A stretch of DNA of 64,000 bases from Apophysomyces variabilis (lineage: Eukaryota; Mucoromycota; Mucoromycetes; Mucorales; Mucoraceae). The notes under the pieces were generated by a model that was not told the DNA's origin, ran no database searches, and saw only the letters and a program-made list of their open reading frames with translations. Location of the stretch: contig MZZL01000398.1 of assembly GCA_002749535.1 (NCBI GenBank), positions 838,634 to 902,633 of the forward strand. Direction: 5' to 3'. Both the position numbers and the translations under genes were made by a program. This document shows positions 38,425 through 50,466 of this stretch, in pieces (position 1 is the stretch's first letter; the number at the start of each line of letters is the position of its first letter).

Positions 38425-39921
38425 ATGATGCTGATGATCAAGGTTGATTTAGCTGTCGAGATCATCAATTCCGAGGCTGATCGCGGGCAAGACCAAACTA
38501 ATCACAATGAGCTTGTCAAAAGTGCATTACGGTTTCTGCGCATAAGAGCTGCCAAGGTAACAGCATCTCGTTGGACACCCTTCTTTTTTTTATATATATA
38601 TCCAAAGACAGTTTATGCTACCTCCCTTGCCTTTCTAAGGTGACACTTTTTGTAACCAAACACTTTAGGGAAACATCGAAGCAAAAATTAAACTCAGTAC
38701 GATCCTTGATCGAGATACAACAGCCATCAAAGCCGACAAAAGGGAAGCCGTACTTTGGGCGAGAGGTGTGTTTGACCGTCGATTGTCTTCAGCTCTGGTG
38801 CCCTGCGTATCGGAGCTCATGAATGATGATCCGGCGAGTCTAGTCGACCTGGTGTTAGAGAAAGCAGAAAAAGGACAACAGGATATGTGTCACTTGGCAG
38901 GCATACTTTTGATCGAGGGTATTGGTCTGGACCGCGATGTGAGTGAGGGAATCGATTATCTGAAGCGGGCTGCACAGAATGGCCACGATGATGCTGGGAT
39001 TGAACTGGCCAGCATCCTAGGTGATGCGCTGAAATACCCTGAAGTGTACAACGCCGAAAAGAGTCTGGAGTTGTACGAGAATGTTGTCAATAATAGCAAG
39101 CAAAAGATGTCATCAGCCCAAGCACGCGCTTTAACCGACCTTGCTCGTATGCACTATGAAGGTCAAACGGTGCCCCGGGATGTTGAAAAAGCATATCATC
39201 TTGCGCGCCGAGTAGCGGAGAGTGTCGGAGAGCAGTACTGTCAGTACATCGTGGGCGATGCTTTACTCCATCCTCCTTCGGATGCCATTGCAGCCGATCC
39301 AAGACAAGCTGTGTTTTGGCTGACACAGAGTGGAGAGCAAGGTTTCCCGTTAGCTATTGAGGCTTTGGCGCGGCTCCATTTCGAAGGGAATGTCAAGGGC
39401 ATTAAGCCTGATTATGAACAGGCTTATTATTGGTGTATGAAAGGGGATGATATATGGCCTTCTGGATTAGGTTACTGTCAGACAAGTCTTGGTGATATGT
39501 ATCGTGCTGGACTGGGTGTCCCAAAAGATCTGTTCAAATCCTTTGAATATTACCAAAAGGCAGCGAGCCAGCAAGATGCACCACAAAACTATGCGCGGTT
39601 TATGCTTGGAGAAATGTAAGGGTTATGGCAAAATGAGAAAGCTTTTTTTTTTCTCTTAGTTTGTTAATACTAATCCTTGTTGAGTTTAGGTTCTTTAATG
39701 GTGAAGGTTGGCCGCAGAATTATGCAGTAGCTGAGGAATACTACAAGTTAGCCGCTAATGAAAATTATGCACCTGCTCGTCAAAGATTAGAGGAACTAGC
39801 TGCTTTGGAAGAAGCACGCCTTGAAGCGGAACGGGTGGCACGTGAAGCAGCACTAGCCCAAAAACGAAGAAGTTGGCGTATTTGGTCTTTCTTCGGAAGT
39901 CGGAGGAAAGCAGTTGTGTAG
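38425..39921 (+). CDS. Sel1-like repeat protein
   Basis: Sel1/TPR-like solenoid adaptor. Exon junctions: about 38556 (RIRAAK) to 38669 (GNIEAKIKLSTILDRD), and 39618 (MLGEM) to 39690 (FFNGEGWPQNYAVAEEYY). Repeats are clear: GILLIEGIGLDRDVSEGIDY, ARMHYEGQTVPRDVEKAYHL, ARLHFEGNVKGIKPDYEQAY, GDMYRAGLGVPKDLFKSFEY and FFNGEGWPQNYAVAEEYY. The C-terminus has a Glu/Ala-rich coiled coil (LAALEEARLEAERVAREAAL) followed by a basic aromatic tail (RRSWRIWSFFGSRRKAVV). Such proteins act as scaffolds in ER-associated degradation, chitin synthase activation or mitochondria; which applies here is unknown. The start is uncertain: the first in-frame ATG is 38425, but an upstream exon near 38336 is possible. Length about 450 residues. 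Confidence 0.8.
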
Positions 39922-41060
39922 AAGCTGAAACTCTTATCTTCTTTCTTTTTTCCTCTTCGCACGCACATACTATATACACAGAACATCTCGCATCTATACG
40001 TTATTTTCTTTTTTTTATTCCTCTATCTTTATAGCTTATACATCTCTTTTGCTTTTTTTAGTTTTACTAGATTCCCTCTCCTATTTACTGCACCAGAATA
40101 GCGATACCTCTTTTTCTTTTTCTTCTTTTTAGTGTGAAACCAATTCATTAAAAATTTTCCTTGATTTGATCCATGATTGTAGATTACAGAAAACCCAGAA
40201 GAACACAAGGTTTTTCTTATTAGGCTGCAATATAACCATTTTCCCTTATCATGCAGTTTTGGCCTCTTTTCCTCTCGTGGGAAAAAAAAACAGAATTGGT
40301 CAAGGTGCCCTTCTTCCCATTTCAGAACAATTATTTCCTTTACTTGGACGCCATTGCATGACGCAATATAGCATAATCACCCGATTTCTCGGACTCACCG
40401 GATGACTCGGCGCTTTATCGAGTCGAACAAATAAACGGTTTCTTGAGTTGAAGCTAAAGAAGAACCCATCCTCAGTATGAAGTTTCGGGTAATTTTCGGC
40501 AAGGAATTGGTGTTAGACGTGGCTATGATGTAATGCAACTGCATTTTCACCCCCAAAAAAATTGAGAACTTACAGAATTCGATATCTTTACAGTGACCCA
40601 AATACAGACAAGATACCAGTAGCTTGTCATATCGCGTCGATTATAAACAGCTCTTCTTTCTGCTGAGGCAGTTATGACATTTCCTTCCATAGATTGTGCC
40701 ACAGAAATACTGAGAGACTGTATCTTAAACAGTTCACTTACAATTAATCAAACAGTCTTTTTTTCAATGTTGTCTAAGACAAAACCCAGGTACGGTGACA
40801 TTCTGATTAACACCGCAAAGGATGTCAATAAAAGGAAACCAACACAGAGGTTTATAATAGAAATATACAAGAAGGTACAGCAAAACGCGCACGTTTGTGG
40901 CTTTAAGTATAATCAAATTCGTAGTACAACCAAATTCGTCTCAGCTACACTTCTCACATCTTCCCTTTTAAGGCTATGGGGTTTTAAAAGCACAGTCGTC
41001 CTGTCGAGCCTTGACTCAAGCCTGTGATCCTCTTTTCTTCTTCTTTCAACAGAAAAAAAA
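39922..41060. other. 1.1-kb spacer before egt1
   Basis: Strong T/C-rich tracts at 39940-40140. A 117-codon frame (40674-41027 +) lacks recognisable motifs and sits where the egt1 promoter is expected, so I do not call it a gene. Confidence 0.45.
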
Positions 41061-43827
41061 ATGTGTCAATCTGCTGGTGCTATCTCCCCTTCAACGGGTT
41101 ATGAAATTCTTGATATTCGCACGCCAGAGAAAGGCACCATCAGGCTTCAGAAATCCCATAAACCTACCATGGCTGTGTCCTCTTTCTCGGATATTACTGG
41201 AAGGCCTCCCTCTCCCCCTCCCTCCACGGACCCTTCTGTAGATGCATTTAACAATGCTGACCTGGGAAATACCATCTTGGATTGTCTGAACCAGCCACCC
41301 CACTGCAAGTCCATCCCTACCTATGTGCTTTATGACACTCGAGGCTTACAGCTATTTGACCAAATCACGCATTTGGATGAGTACTACTTAACCAATGCAG
41401 AGATGGACATCCTGGTTGAACATGCTGATCAATTGGCTGATCGGGTCAGGGAAGGAAGCATCCTGATCGAACTAGGAAGCGGGTAAGGATGCGTAATCCA
41501 ACTAGAACCCATTGCCCTTATATGTACTAATGATTTTCCTTCCTCTTTTCTCTCTGTTTTCTCTCACAAGGTCACTACGCAAGACATTGATTACCTTGCA
41601 AGCTATTGAACGAAAAAAGATCCATGTGACATACTATGCATTGGATTTGGACCAGCATGAACTTGAACGGTCACTTGCCTCTTTAGGGGAGTTCACCTAT
41701 GTGGACTTGGTAGGCTTACTGGGAACGTACGATCAAGGCATCCCTTGGTTGAGCCAACGCTTCGCCAGCAACACCAAAACTCATAAAATCGTGCTGTGGT
41801 TGGGTAGCTCGATTGGTAATCAAACACGAAAAGAATCAGCCAAGTTTCTCCACCGATTACAGCGCACGTGCCTCCAACCGGGTGACCTATGCGTTATCGG
41901 ATTTGACAAGAGAAATGACGCTAGCAAAATTGAAGCAGCCTATGATGACTCTTTGGGCGTAACCCGCGAATTCATCATGAACGGTCTAGACCATGTCAAC
42001 GTCATTATGGGTCAGCCTCTACTGGACCGTTCGCTTTTCGATTATGACTCACGCTATCAAGTCAAGGAAGGACGCCATCTATCGCATTACCGTGCCAAGC
42101 AGGATATGGTTTTGACATATGAAAAGCCTAATGAGACGGTCCGAATTCCTGTGCAAAAAGATGAATTGATCCATGTCGAACATTCCTACAAATACTCACT
42201 CAAGGAGCTTACCAGCATACTGAATGCAGCAGAGCTTGACATCCTCGAGACATGGACCGACTCCAAAGACAGCTATCGTCTCGTTGTGGCCGAATGCCGA
42301 CCATTCCTTTTTCATCGTGACAAACGTGGTACAATAGATACACTCTTCCCCACGAGCGAAGAGTTGTTGTGCCACCACTGTGGGAGCACAAATGACGATA
42401 TAGACATGGAGACCAAGTCTGTATCCGCTACATGTTCGCTTGTCAACATCACTGGTTCCAAGGACTGGCCGGAAATAGTTCCCTCTCTGAATGAATGGCA
42501 ACAGTTGTGGTGTTCATGGGATGTGGTAACTCAGAGCGTGTTGGATCCTTATACCATGACTTTTGAACGGCCTATTGACTTGCGGCATCCCTTCATCTTT
42601 TACTTGGGCCATATCCCAGGCTTCGCGGACATTCAAATGTTTAAACATGGTGTTGGCGTTCAAGGGGACGGTGAGGTCTTGGCTCCATTCGCCACCATGT
42701 TTGAACGCGGTATGGATCCAGATATGGACGACCCTACAAAATGTCATGATCACTCGGTGGTCCCTACCAAAAATGAAGACTGGCCATCCGTCGAATCCAT
42801 CAGAGTTTATCAGGATACTATACGCAACAGGATCCAGCGATTATTGTTGCAATGGGAAGCAGAAGGTTACGATGCATCAGAATGGATGACGCTGCCTGGC
42901 CGGCGTCGTCAATGTCGCGTTTTGTGGTTGTTATTTGAACATGAAGTCATGCATCTGGAAACACTTTTGTACATGCTAATGCAGAGCCCGAATGTCCGAC
43001 CGCCACAGGATGTCTCTCCGCCTGCGTGGAAGATGGCACTGAATGACGGTGGCAAAGATAGCAAAGTCTACGGAAAACTCGTCAAAGCATACGACCGATG
43101 CTTGGATGCTAGTCCTACCTTCACCGTTTCGGCAGGAACTGTCAAGCTAGGCCATGATGATGATGAAGATCGAGATGACTGCGGTGACCAAATCCAGTTT
43201 GGATGGGATAATGAAAGACCTACTCGAGAAGCTCATGTGGGAAGCTTTAAGATCCAGCAGCGACCTGTCACCAATGGCGAGTATTTTGCCTATCTGCAAG
43301 CTAACAACAAGATCAATAGCAGTTTCCCATCCTCTTGGGCTAGAATTGACAGTGAAACCATTGGTGTTCGTACTGTCTTTGGCTTATGTCCTCTTACCTA
43401 CGCTATGCATTGGCCGGTGCAAGTCTCTTATAACGAAGCTGAGCAATATGCAAACTACTACGGCATGCGTTTACCGACTGAACCCGAATTTCTGCTTTTC
43501 CGAGAGACCTACAAAGGCAAGACCAAGATTCCTAACATAGGGTTTAAGAATTGGCATCCGACGGTGGTAGACAATACACAGGCCAGTATCCTTGGTGATG
43601 TATGGGAATGGACGGCGACTTTCCTTGAGAGGCACCCTGGTTATAAGCCGTCGGTTTTGTACCCAGGTTATTCCCAGGACTTTTTCGACGGAAAACATCG
43701 GGTTGTTCTGGGTGGCAGCTGGGCTACACATCCCCGTCTAGCTGAACGATCGACAGCACGCAATTGGTATCAATCTGGATATCCATATGTCTTTGCTGGA
43801 TTCCGTTGTTGTACTTCTTTTACATAA
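41061..43827 (+). CDS. egt1: Ergothioneine biosynthesis protein Egt1 (methyltransferase + sulfoxide synthase)
   Basis: One polypeptide carries both first steps of fungal ergothioneine synthesis: trimethylation of histidine to hercynine and iron-dependent coupling to cysteine. Two exons (41061-41482, 41571-43827; 88-nt intron) give 892 residues, close to Neurospora Egt1 (876). The N-terminal EgtD-like methyltransferase (about 60-380) has YDTRGLQLFDQITHLDEYYL, the SAM-binding LIELGSGSLRKT and LWLGSSIGN. The middle DinB-like domain contains the iron-binding HxxxHxE motif as EHEVMHLETLLY (about residues 598-604). The C-terminal FGE-sulfatase/EgtB domain shows FGWDNERPTREAHVGSF, RPVTNGEYFAYLQ, GDVWEWTATF and RVVLGGSWATHPRLAERSTA, ending in FAGFRCC. 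All modules look intact. The product is a cytosolic antioxidant; the adjacent TLDc gene is also linked to oxidative stress, though linkage may be coincidence. Confidence 0.96.
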
Positions 43828-44005
43828 TAGTCGGCATTGTTTTTTATTGTCTGTTCTTTTTTGAGTCTGTTTGTGCTAGTTTACTTATAAAATGAGTTAA
43901 GCTTGGCTTAGCTTCAGGTTTAATCACCATTTTTGTGATAAATACTTTTTTTTTTGTGGGTAACCTTGTTCTTTCCTGTTCTTTCTCTTAATTCCTATTG
44001 TACCC

Positions 44006-45061
44006 ATGTCAAGGTCGGCATTATTGCTATATCAGAGTTTTTCCTCGGTTGAAGTCGACACTTCGACGATCCAATGCACTCAATTTTTTCCTTCATTAAC
44101 AAAAGATACCCAGGCTCAGTCGTTATTAACTCGACTGTTGGGATCCTCCGACCATGGGACCTCTGATGACGACGATCTGACGGTAGTGGAACCAAATGAA
44201 CCTGTCAACAAACAACAGCAGCAAATCATACTTATGCATCGAAACATGGATACCTTTGCATGTTTGACACAATCCTTAGCACTAAAGGTAATCGTTCTCT
44301 TTTCTCTTTTCTCTAGTGTCCTTCATTTTTTTTTGTTTTCTTTCTGCTAAAAGCCTATTGCTTTCTTTACTGTAAAGATTCTTCCGCGGCTTCCAAAACG
44401 TCTTTCCCGAAATGCATCCCGTTGGAGTCTATTGTTTAGTATAGACCAACATGGATGTAGTCTTTCGACGCTGTATCGCCGCTGTTCAGAAATTCACAAC
44501 GCACCTTGCTTATTAGTTGTGCAGACCGATGAAGATGAGGTAAGAAAAAGAGAACACCATATTCCCATTTTTCATTTATCTTTTTGATACTAATGATCGA
44601 GGGGTGCTTTGGGAAAAAAATATAAGATATTGGGCGCTTACATTTCCGATTCGCTCAGAATCCATCCAGAGTACTACGGATCGGGGGAGTGGTGGGTCAC
44701 CCATCGTATCACCTGCGGAAAAAGCTTATCTTGGATTTTCTTAGTTTCTTATGGAATCTGAACGTTGAACAAGATGAGTTGAAGATCTATCCATGGACAG
44801 GCGCCAACTACTATATGATCTACTCGAATCGAGACTTCCTGGCGTTTGGAGGAGGGTAGGTTATTATGCTTTTCAGCAACAGTTTCTAAGACCATTTGTC
44901 TATCTTATATGCGATGCAGTGATGGTAATTTTGGACTATGGATTAATGCGGATCTGATGCATTGTTACACTCAACCCTGCGCAACTTTTAATAACCCGCG
45001 TCTGACGTGCTCATCACGATTTCAGTGCGTTGCGTTGGAAATATGGACATTCCCCCTTTGA
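44006..45061 (+). CDS. TLDc-domain protein (OXR1-like)
   Basis: Five exons give about 270 residues. The N-terminal part is short and Ser/Asp-rich. The TLDc domain begins in exon 2 (about 44380): ILPRLPKRLSRNASRWSLLF, SLSTLYRRCSEI, PCLLVVQTDEDE, then GAYISDSLRIHPEYYGSGE, FLWNL, IYPWTGANYYMIYSNRDFLA and the glycine-rich FGGGGDGNFGLWINADLMH, ending ALEIWTF. These are the hallmark TLDc blocks of OXR1/NCOA7/TBC1D24; known members protect against oxidative stress and bind V-ATPase. The join at about 44685-44743 reads ...GSGE/C/FLWNLN, removing a frame that would otherwise stop. No membrane segment. It starts 179 bp after the egt1 stop, same strand. The exact ATG is uncertain. Confidence 0.88.
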
Positions 45062-46761
45062 AAGGAAAAAAAACCAATAAATCGGAGCTGATGGATAGAA
45101 AAGGGTGGATCTTTTTGTTTCTTATCATCTGATTCATCTTGTTAAACACAATGACACAGAGATCGAATGGCAAAATGCACGAAAATACAAAAGTAAAAGT
45201 TCTGGATCTAGGTTTACTCGCGAGAAACAACTGATTCCAGTGGAGATTTCCCGGCCGAAAGATAGCCTCCTTTCCCAGATACTTGGGAACTCCTCAAGGA
45301 ACCAAAACTATGTAAAATTCTTAAAGCACGTGCAGACATAGGCAAACCTGGGAATCCAGTATTTCTCGGAGAAAAGCGCAAGTTGAGACTCTCTAACCCA
45401 ATGGAGCGGTAGCTGTAGGTCAGTCTATCGCACAGTGCTATACACAGTACATGAAACGTACTTTGTTGTTCAGCAACTCTTTGTTCGCTTGTTATATAAG
45501 CAGTTCAGGATACTTCATAGACCTTGAGTTTAGAGGAACAGCCAACCTGCGTGCCGAAGCAAGCAGGCCAATTACTGGACGTAATTCCTAAGGGATACCA
45601 ACTTCCTGGCATACCGCTATTGTGTGTATGTGCACATGGACTAAGTAGATATGCGAAATCATGATCTCATTATTCTTATCAAACCCTGTATTTAATTTGA
45701 TATATCAGAATGTCGATAAGCGTCTCAAGGAAAAACGTGCACTGAAATTATAGTTTGCCAAGGTAATAACAAGAAAGTATGAAAATATATCAAGCACCAT
45801 GTTGTTATGTATGAACATATTGGTATATGACCAGTAACAAGTGGCAAGCGTGAAATGGGCAGAACAATACAGAAAATCGTAAAACGGTTTATTGCCGGAC
45901 TTCACGAATCATCGCATACTTAAAATAGGCTGATCGTCATACAGCGACATCCATAAAACGGGCTATAGGAAATCATCTGGTAGATCGCGATAATACTTCA
46001 TTTTCTATGCATAGCGATGAACGATTTAACTAGTTATACATCTCCATCTTGTGGGGTAGCATTAGTACGGCAGTAGAAGAAAAATGGATATAGGCATCAG
46101 AGAAAATCAATGGGGATCGGAAACGCAGAGAAGATGGCCATAAAATAAGCATATTCGGTGAAGTAACAGATCGAACCAAATAATACAGGGATAGTGGAGC
46201 TTAGCGGATCCTACCTTTCGGGAAAGTAGCTTAGAGGGTGGGCATGATACATAGACTCATTTTGAAACGGAAAGCTATCCATCAGTCATTTCTTATCTGA
46301 CTTAAAAAAACGCAAACAGAAAACTCAATCACCTGTCCCTTCTTTTTTAGTGCGAAGCAGCCGTAAGATCCTTGGTGAGATTGGGAGAAAGAATTTGTAG
46401 ATCGTCGCTGCACAGGTTAGCATGCTATGACAAACTTGCAATTAAGCTCAACCCATTATCACGTGTTCTCTACTAAACACGGAGTGGGCTTTCATGCGCA
46501 TAAGTATTTCTGTCATGCAAACTAACTCTAGTTAGTGCGGTGTATCTATGACCTGGCATCCAGTTTTTAACGTGTTACTCAGCTATGCCACTGTCTCGTC
46601 CAGGGCTTGACCTTTGAATCAGAAACTATATGACAACTCATTATGCTAAGTGTCTTTAATCCATGCGCTTTCCTCCAGCCAGCTGTCGTGAAGAGATAGA
46701 GGACTGTGACGCACACTAAGGTAATCAGTTTCGTGCAGTTTCAGTGAATACACGGTCGCGT
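45062..46761. other. 1.7-kb spacer
   Basis: No gene recognised; only short frames without motifs. Confidence 0.5.
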
Positions 46762-47591
46762 TTATTTAATCTTTTTTCCGACAATGTTGTTTGAATGGAT
46801 CTTGGCATGAATAATGGCGCCTAATCGAATAAAAAATAATTAGTCTGTTATTTCGAACTCTTTTATCTTGATATATGCTAATGGTCTTTTTTTGATTGGT
46901 GTCACTTGACTCTTTACCTTTCTCGTACATCCATGTAGCAAGAGTGCCACATACCAAGTATAGCACTGCACGACTTACATGAGACAGATTGGTGAGAAAG
47001 GGGTATGGCCAAAATCCGTTACGATGGGCACAATAGGTTGTCCATACATAATACCCCATGGTAAGAATATATATGGTTACCACATGCTGAGATGATCGCT
47101 TGAAGGTAGTGTTATAGACAAGGAAATCTATCCACAAAATCACCGCGGGCCACAGATGAAGTGATAAATCCAACCCTAGCGGGAGGTCAAAGGGTGAATC
47201 TTTGGGCACAAGCATATCGCGTGCAGTCAGAGCCATCGGCCAGTACAATATACTGACCAAAGCTTCCACCTGTGTACGAAAAAGAAAAAAAAGAAAGGAA
47301 GGTTCCTGAGTCTCCGCACATTCGCTAAATTTGTTTTACCGGAACGGAAATATAGGCGATTTTGTCGAACAAAACTAATGTCCGTACGTGTTACGTGTAA
47401 ACGAGAATTTATGAAAAGGCTATGTTGCCGTCCTTGTTACCTTGACTTGCTTCAGGTGCAGCGATTGAGAGGATATTTATCGTAAAGGTAAAAGTGGAAG
47501 CACACAGAGACAGAATCGTCAAAAACTTTAATTTTTTGGTTGCAAGGTGAGAACAAGCTTTAGTTGTTTTAGGCGCGTCTACCTGAAACAT
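46762..47591 (-). CDS. AIG1 / FAR-17a-like integral membrane protein
   Basis: Four exons give about 200 residues. From ATG 47591: MFQVDAPKTTKACSH, first membrane helix FLTILSLCASTFTFTINILS, a small second exon (VLFDKIAYISVP, about 47357-47392), then the third exon with VEALVSILYWPMALTARDML, LPLGLDLSLHLWPAVILWID, YYVWTTYCAHRNGFWPYPFL and AVLYLVCGTLATWMYEKG, and a last exon ending HSNNIVGKKIK. The ALVSILYWP, LSLHLWPAVILWIDF (His of the active site) and NGFWPYPFL blocks identify the AIG1/ADTRP family, which hydrolyse fatty acid esters of hydroxy fatty acids in animals; fungal members are less studied. The frame of exon 1 continues open upstream without stop to an ATG at 48011, which would add 140 unusual residues; I prefer 47591. 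Confidence 0.85.
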
Positions 47592-48011
47592 ACTACCAAA
47601 CCCCAATTCAGGTAGAGCCTTACTACACGTATGGAGCGCGTAAGAGTTGGAGGCCAATCCAATAATGTTTAGCACTAGGCGTTGTATGTTGTTATAGAAT
47701 CTGTTGGCTCCCTTAGCTAAGGGAATATCAAATATACGAAAAAAGTAAGAAACTAAATCCATATTTGAAGTGACGCTAATCCGTTCCGAAGGATATAAAC
47801 ACCTGTATTCGTTTGGGTCATAATGGATTTGGAGTGAAAGCGGGGCAAAGGTTCGAAAGAAAGCAAACAAGAACTTGGTTGTGTCTCCGGCAAATATAAT
47901 GTCGCTGTCTAAAAATAACAAGGTTGCTGTTAAAGTTTTCGGACCCAGGAACTGCACTTGATACTTTCTGTTACGGAGCGCCTTCACAGTATCGACATAT
48001 GGCCAGTACAA

Positions 48012-49298
48012 GACGGCCTGCTTAGAAAACCCGTGTAATCAATAATTGAAATAAAACCCTCCTGACCATATCAAGGTAGATTTTTCCAGATCTCAAGATG
48101 AACCTTAAAAGCACTGTCTGAAAAGCAAGATTTGTTAGTACGACCAGTTCCATTGTACATGAACGGCAGATCTTGTACGCTGCTATAGTCGTCTTATGTC
48201 TGGAAAATGTTTTTTACTGCGATATTGTTTACATTATCTGAAGCTCCCTTGAATAAAACCCTACGGCATGCTACTGCATAGGCTTGCTTAACGGCGATGT
48301 CAATGGGAAAGCTGCGCGTAGCAGTGCGTCCGAGATACAAGCAATGCCAGCCCAACATATGAGATACGCTAATCAATTATTTCGCTTTTTTTCTGTTTTC
48401 GACAGTGACTCAGATATCATAACTAGTTAAACATTGCGATACAAACAGAATCTGGTATGGGCAACTCATAGGTTACACCGCAACCAGCGGGAAGCCCATA
48501 GTGGTAACAGCAGGCAAAACGAATTTTAGCTGTAAATGAGAGGGGGTCGCAATGCATACTAGTTACCATTTCTGTTGTAAACTAGCCCTTCTCCGGATGG
48601 CTACTTAACACCAGGCCGAACGAAAGAAAGAGATGGCGACAATAAGAAAAGGCGGTTTTCAAGACTGCACGGACTTGTATGTCGTTTCTTGCAGTGTATC
48701 ATAACAAAAACGTCAAATCATCTGTGCAAAAATGCTGACTTGTCCACTCTACCTAGCACAGATTTCCAAGTAAGATGCACATTTCATCTCGGGAACAATG
48801 ATTGTTCGTACTTGAACTGAGCACAATGAGAGTCAGTAACAAGCGTGCTATACCATTATATCATTACGGCTCAACAACCAGTCTGTCATCGAACAATACA
48901 GAAACACGGGCTAATGTATCGACTTACTGGCGAAAAAGAATGAAGTAAACTGGGTCTTTTTTTTTTTGGCTTTTTGTACGGCAACTAACGGAGTAATGCA
49001 ATTAAGACTTGGTATGCCTGTTAGTATGGGAGTCTTTTTATTTAAGAATCTGAATATAATACCTTCTAATCTTCTATTTGTTTCATCTATTCAAAGACAA
49101 TGGTTAGACAGAGCAGATTGGAACAAATACAGATTATCTTGGCTTCCCCAGCAAGGTGTTTGATAAAAGCTTTTCATGACGAGCAAGAAAGGTTTGTCAT
49201 GTAGGCCAAGTTGCAAGTAACGCCATTGGCATTCGTTTTCTGCTTGATGGAGTACTTATTTTGGTATCTGTTTACTGTTTATCGGATTCTATTTCCCG
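48012..49298. other. 1.3-kb spacer
   Basis: No gene recognised on either strand. The frame at 48966-49163 (+) has no motif. Confidence 0.45.
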
Positions 49299-50466
49299 CT
49301 ACTCTTTAACAAATTCTGCTTCCAGAAAAGGCTCAATTTTTGTGCTAAAAGTAAAGTAGATATGTGTCCTTAGTGTATAGGTTATGCGGGAAGTACATTG
49401 TGCTTGCATCAACTTGATCCTCCAGCGGATACAAAATTCATTCGACTAGCGTGGGATATAATTCATGGTTAGTAAATGGAAGGATACGCTGGAAGACTTT
49501 TTACTTACCCTCCAAGAGTAATTCCAACAAATGGGTTGGGGGACCGCGGCGCATCCAATCCAGGGTGGCCTACGGTATTCAGTCGTTTTCTTTAGATATG
49601 TGCAAGTAAAAACTTGGTAAAAAGAGAAAGCCGCCAGAAGCTACAGATGGAAAAAAATGTTGTCAGTATGCAATTGTTCATTCAATAAAAGATAAAGTAC
49701 TTACAGACACCTTATCCAAATCCATGGCATACGACACTCCGCTGGAAGCAATGATGCTCATCTTGGGGCGATAGAAGAAGAAAACGGAAAAAAAGTGAGA
49801 ATTGGAGGGCCATGAGAGCGAAGGCATCTCGACCGCATCTAGCACGAGAATACTGTCCAACTTAAAGTGAGTCCAGGTTAAAGAGTACAATTACAAAGCA
49901 TAAATAGATACCAACAAGAGGACGGGTCCTAGCAACAGAGAACAAAAAATTCCAAAGAACAAGAAGAAGAAAACGACAACAATTCATACGCGTTTATAAA
50001 AGAAACATACTTCATTTCCAAAAATTAAAGTCGCATCTAGCAAGTTCACTTGGTGCATTTTGGAAACTGGGCTTGACGCTAACAAATTACATTAATTGTC
50101 GTGTTATAAGAGTTGGAATTGACCAATGTTTACATACCTGTCATAAAACTGACGACGCCACACCCATCTCTCCGCCAAGTGAATGCAAGATGCATATATA
50201 AATTTCAGTTGGTGAGTAATAGAAGAAAAATAACAATAGTATTCAATGACACTTACTGAATACCGGGTGTAAAAGCGCTATCCACTTGACTCGTGGATCC
50301 TTTTCTGCCTTTTTGCTTGCTGCCTCTCAGATCGCCTTAAAGGAGCTCGGGACGATTCTGGTCTTTCTTCTTCTCGTCGGCTGATTCGTCTGCGAGACCT
50401 GGGTGGTTGAACCATAGTCTCGGTTTGGCTGGCTCTTGTCCGTCGTCGTGCAGTTGGGGCTATCAT
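49299..50466 (-). CDS. Tentative multi-exon gene, unrecognised
   Basis: Several exon-like blocks on the minus strand are separated by good GT-AG introns with branch-like CTAAC sequences, but no family is recognised. Possible first exon: ATG 50466 (MIAPTARRRTRASQTETMVQ), very Arg/Ser/Glu-rich. Then about 50054-50190 (MHLAFTWRRDGCGVVSFMT, SSPVSKMHQVNLLDATLIFG), about 49681-49862 (LDSILVLDAVEMPSLSWPSN, YRPKMSIIASSGVSYAMDLD), about 49509-49640 (PPWIGCAAVPQPICWNYSW) and about 49299-49448, ending IEPFLEAEFVKE. The join from the first exon to the second is unresolved, so they may be two genes. Intron motifs are seen; the gene itself is inference. Confidence 0.3.

Noticed and set aside
40674..41027. 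117-codon open frame before egt1
   Set aside because: No motif, composition like non-coding DNA, and it occupies the expected egt1 promoter.
48966..49163. 65-codon plus-strand frame
   Set aside because: Follows a T-rich tract and lacks motifs or splice context.
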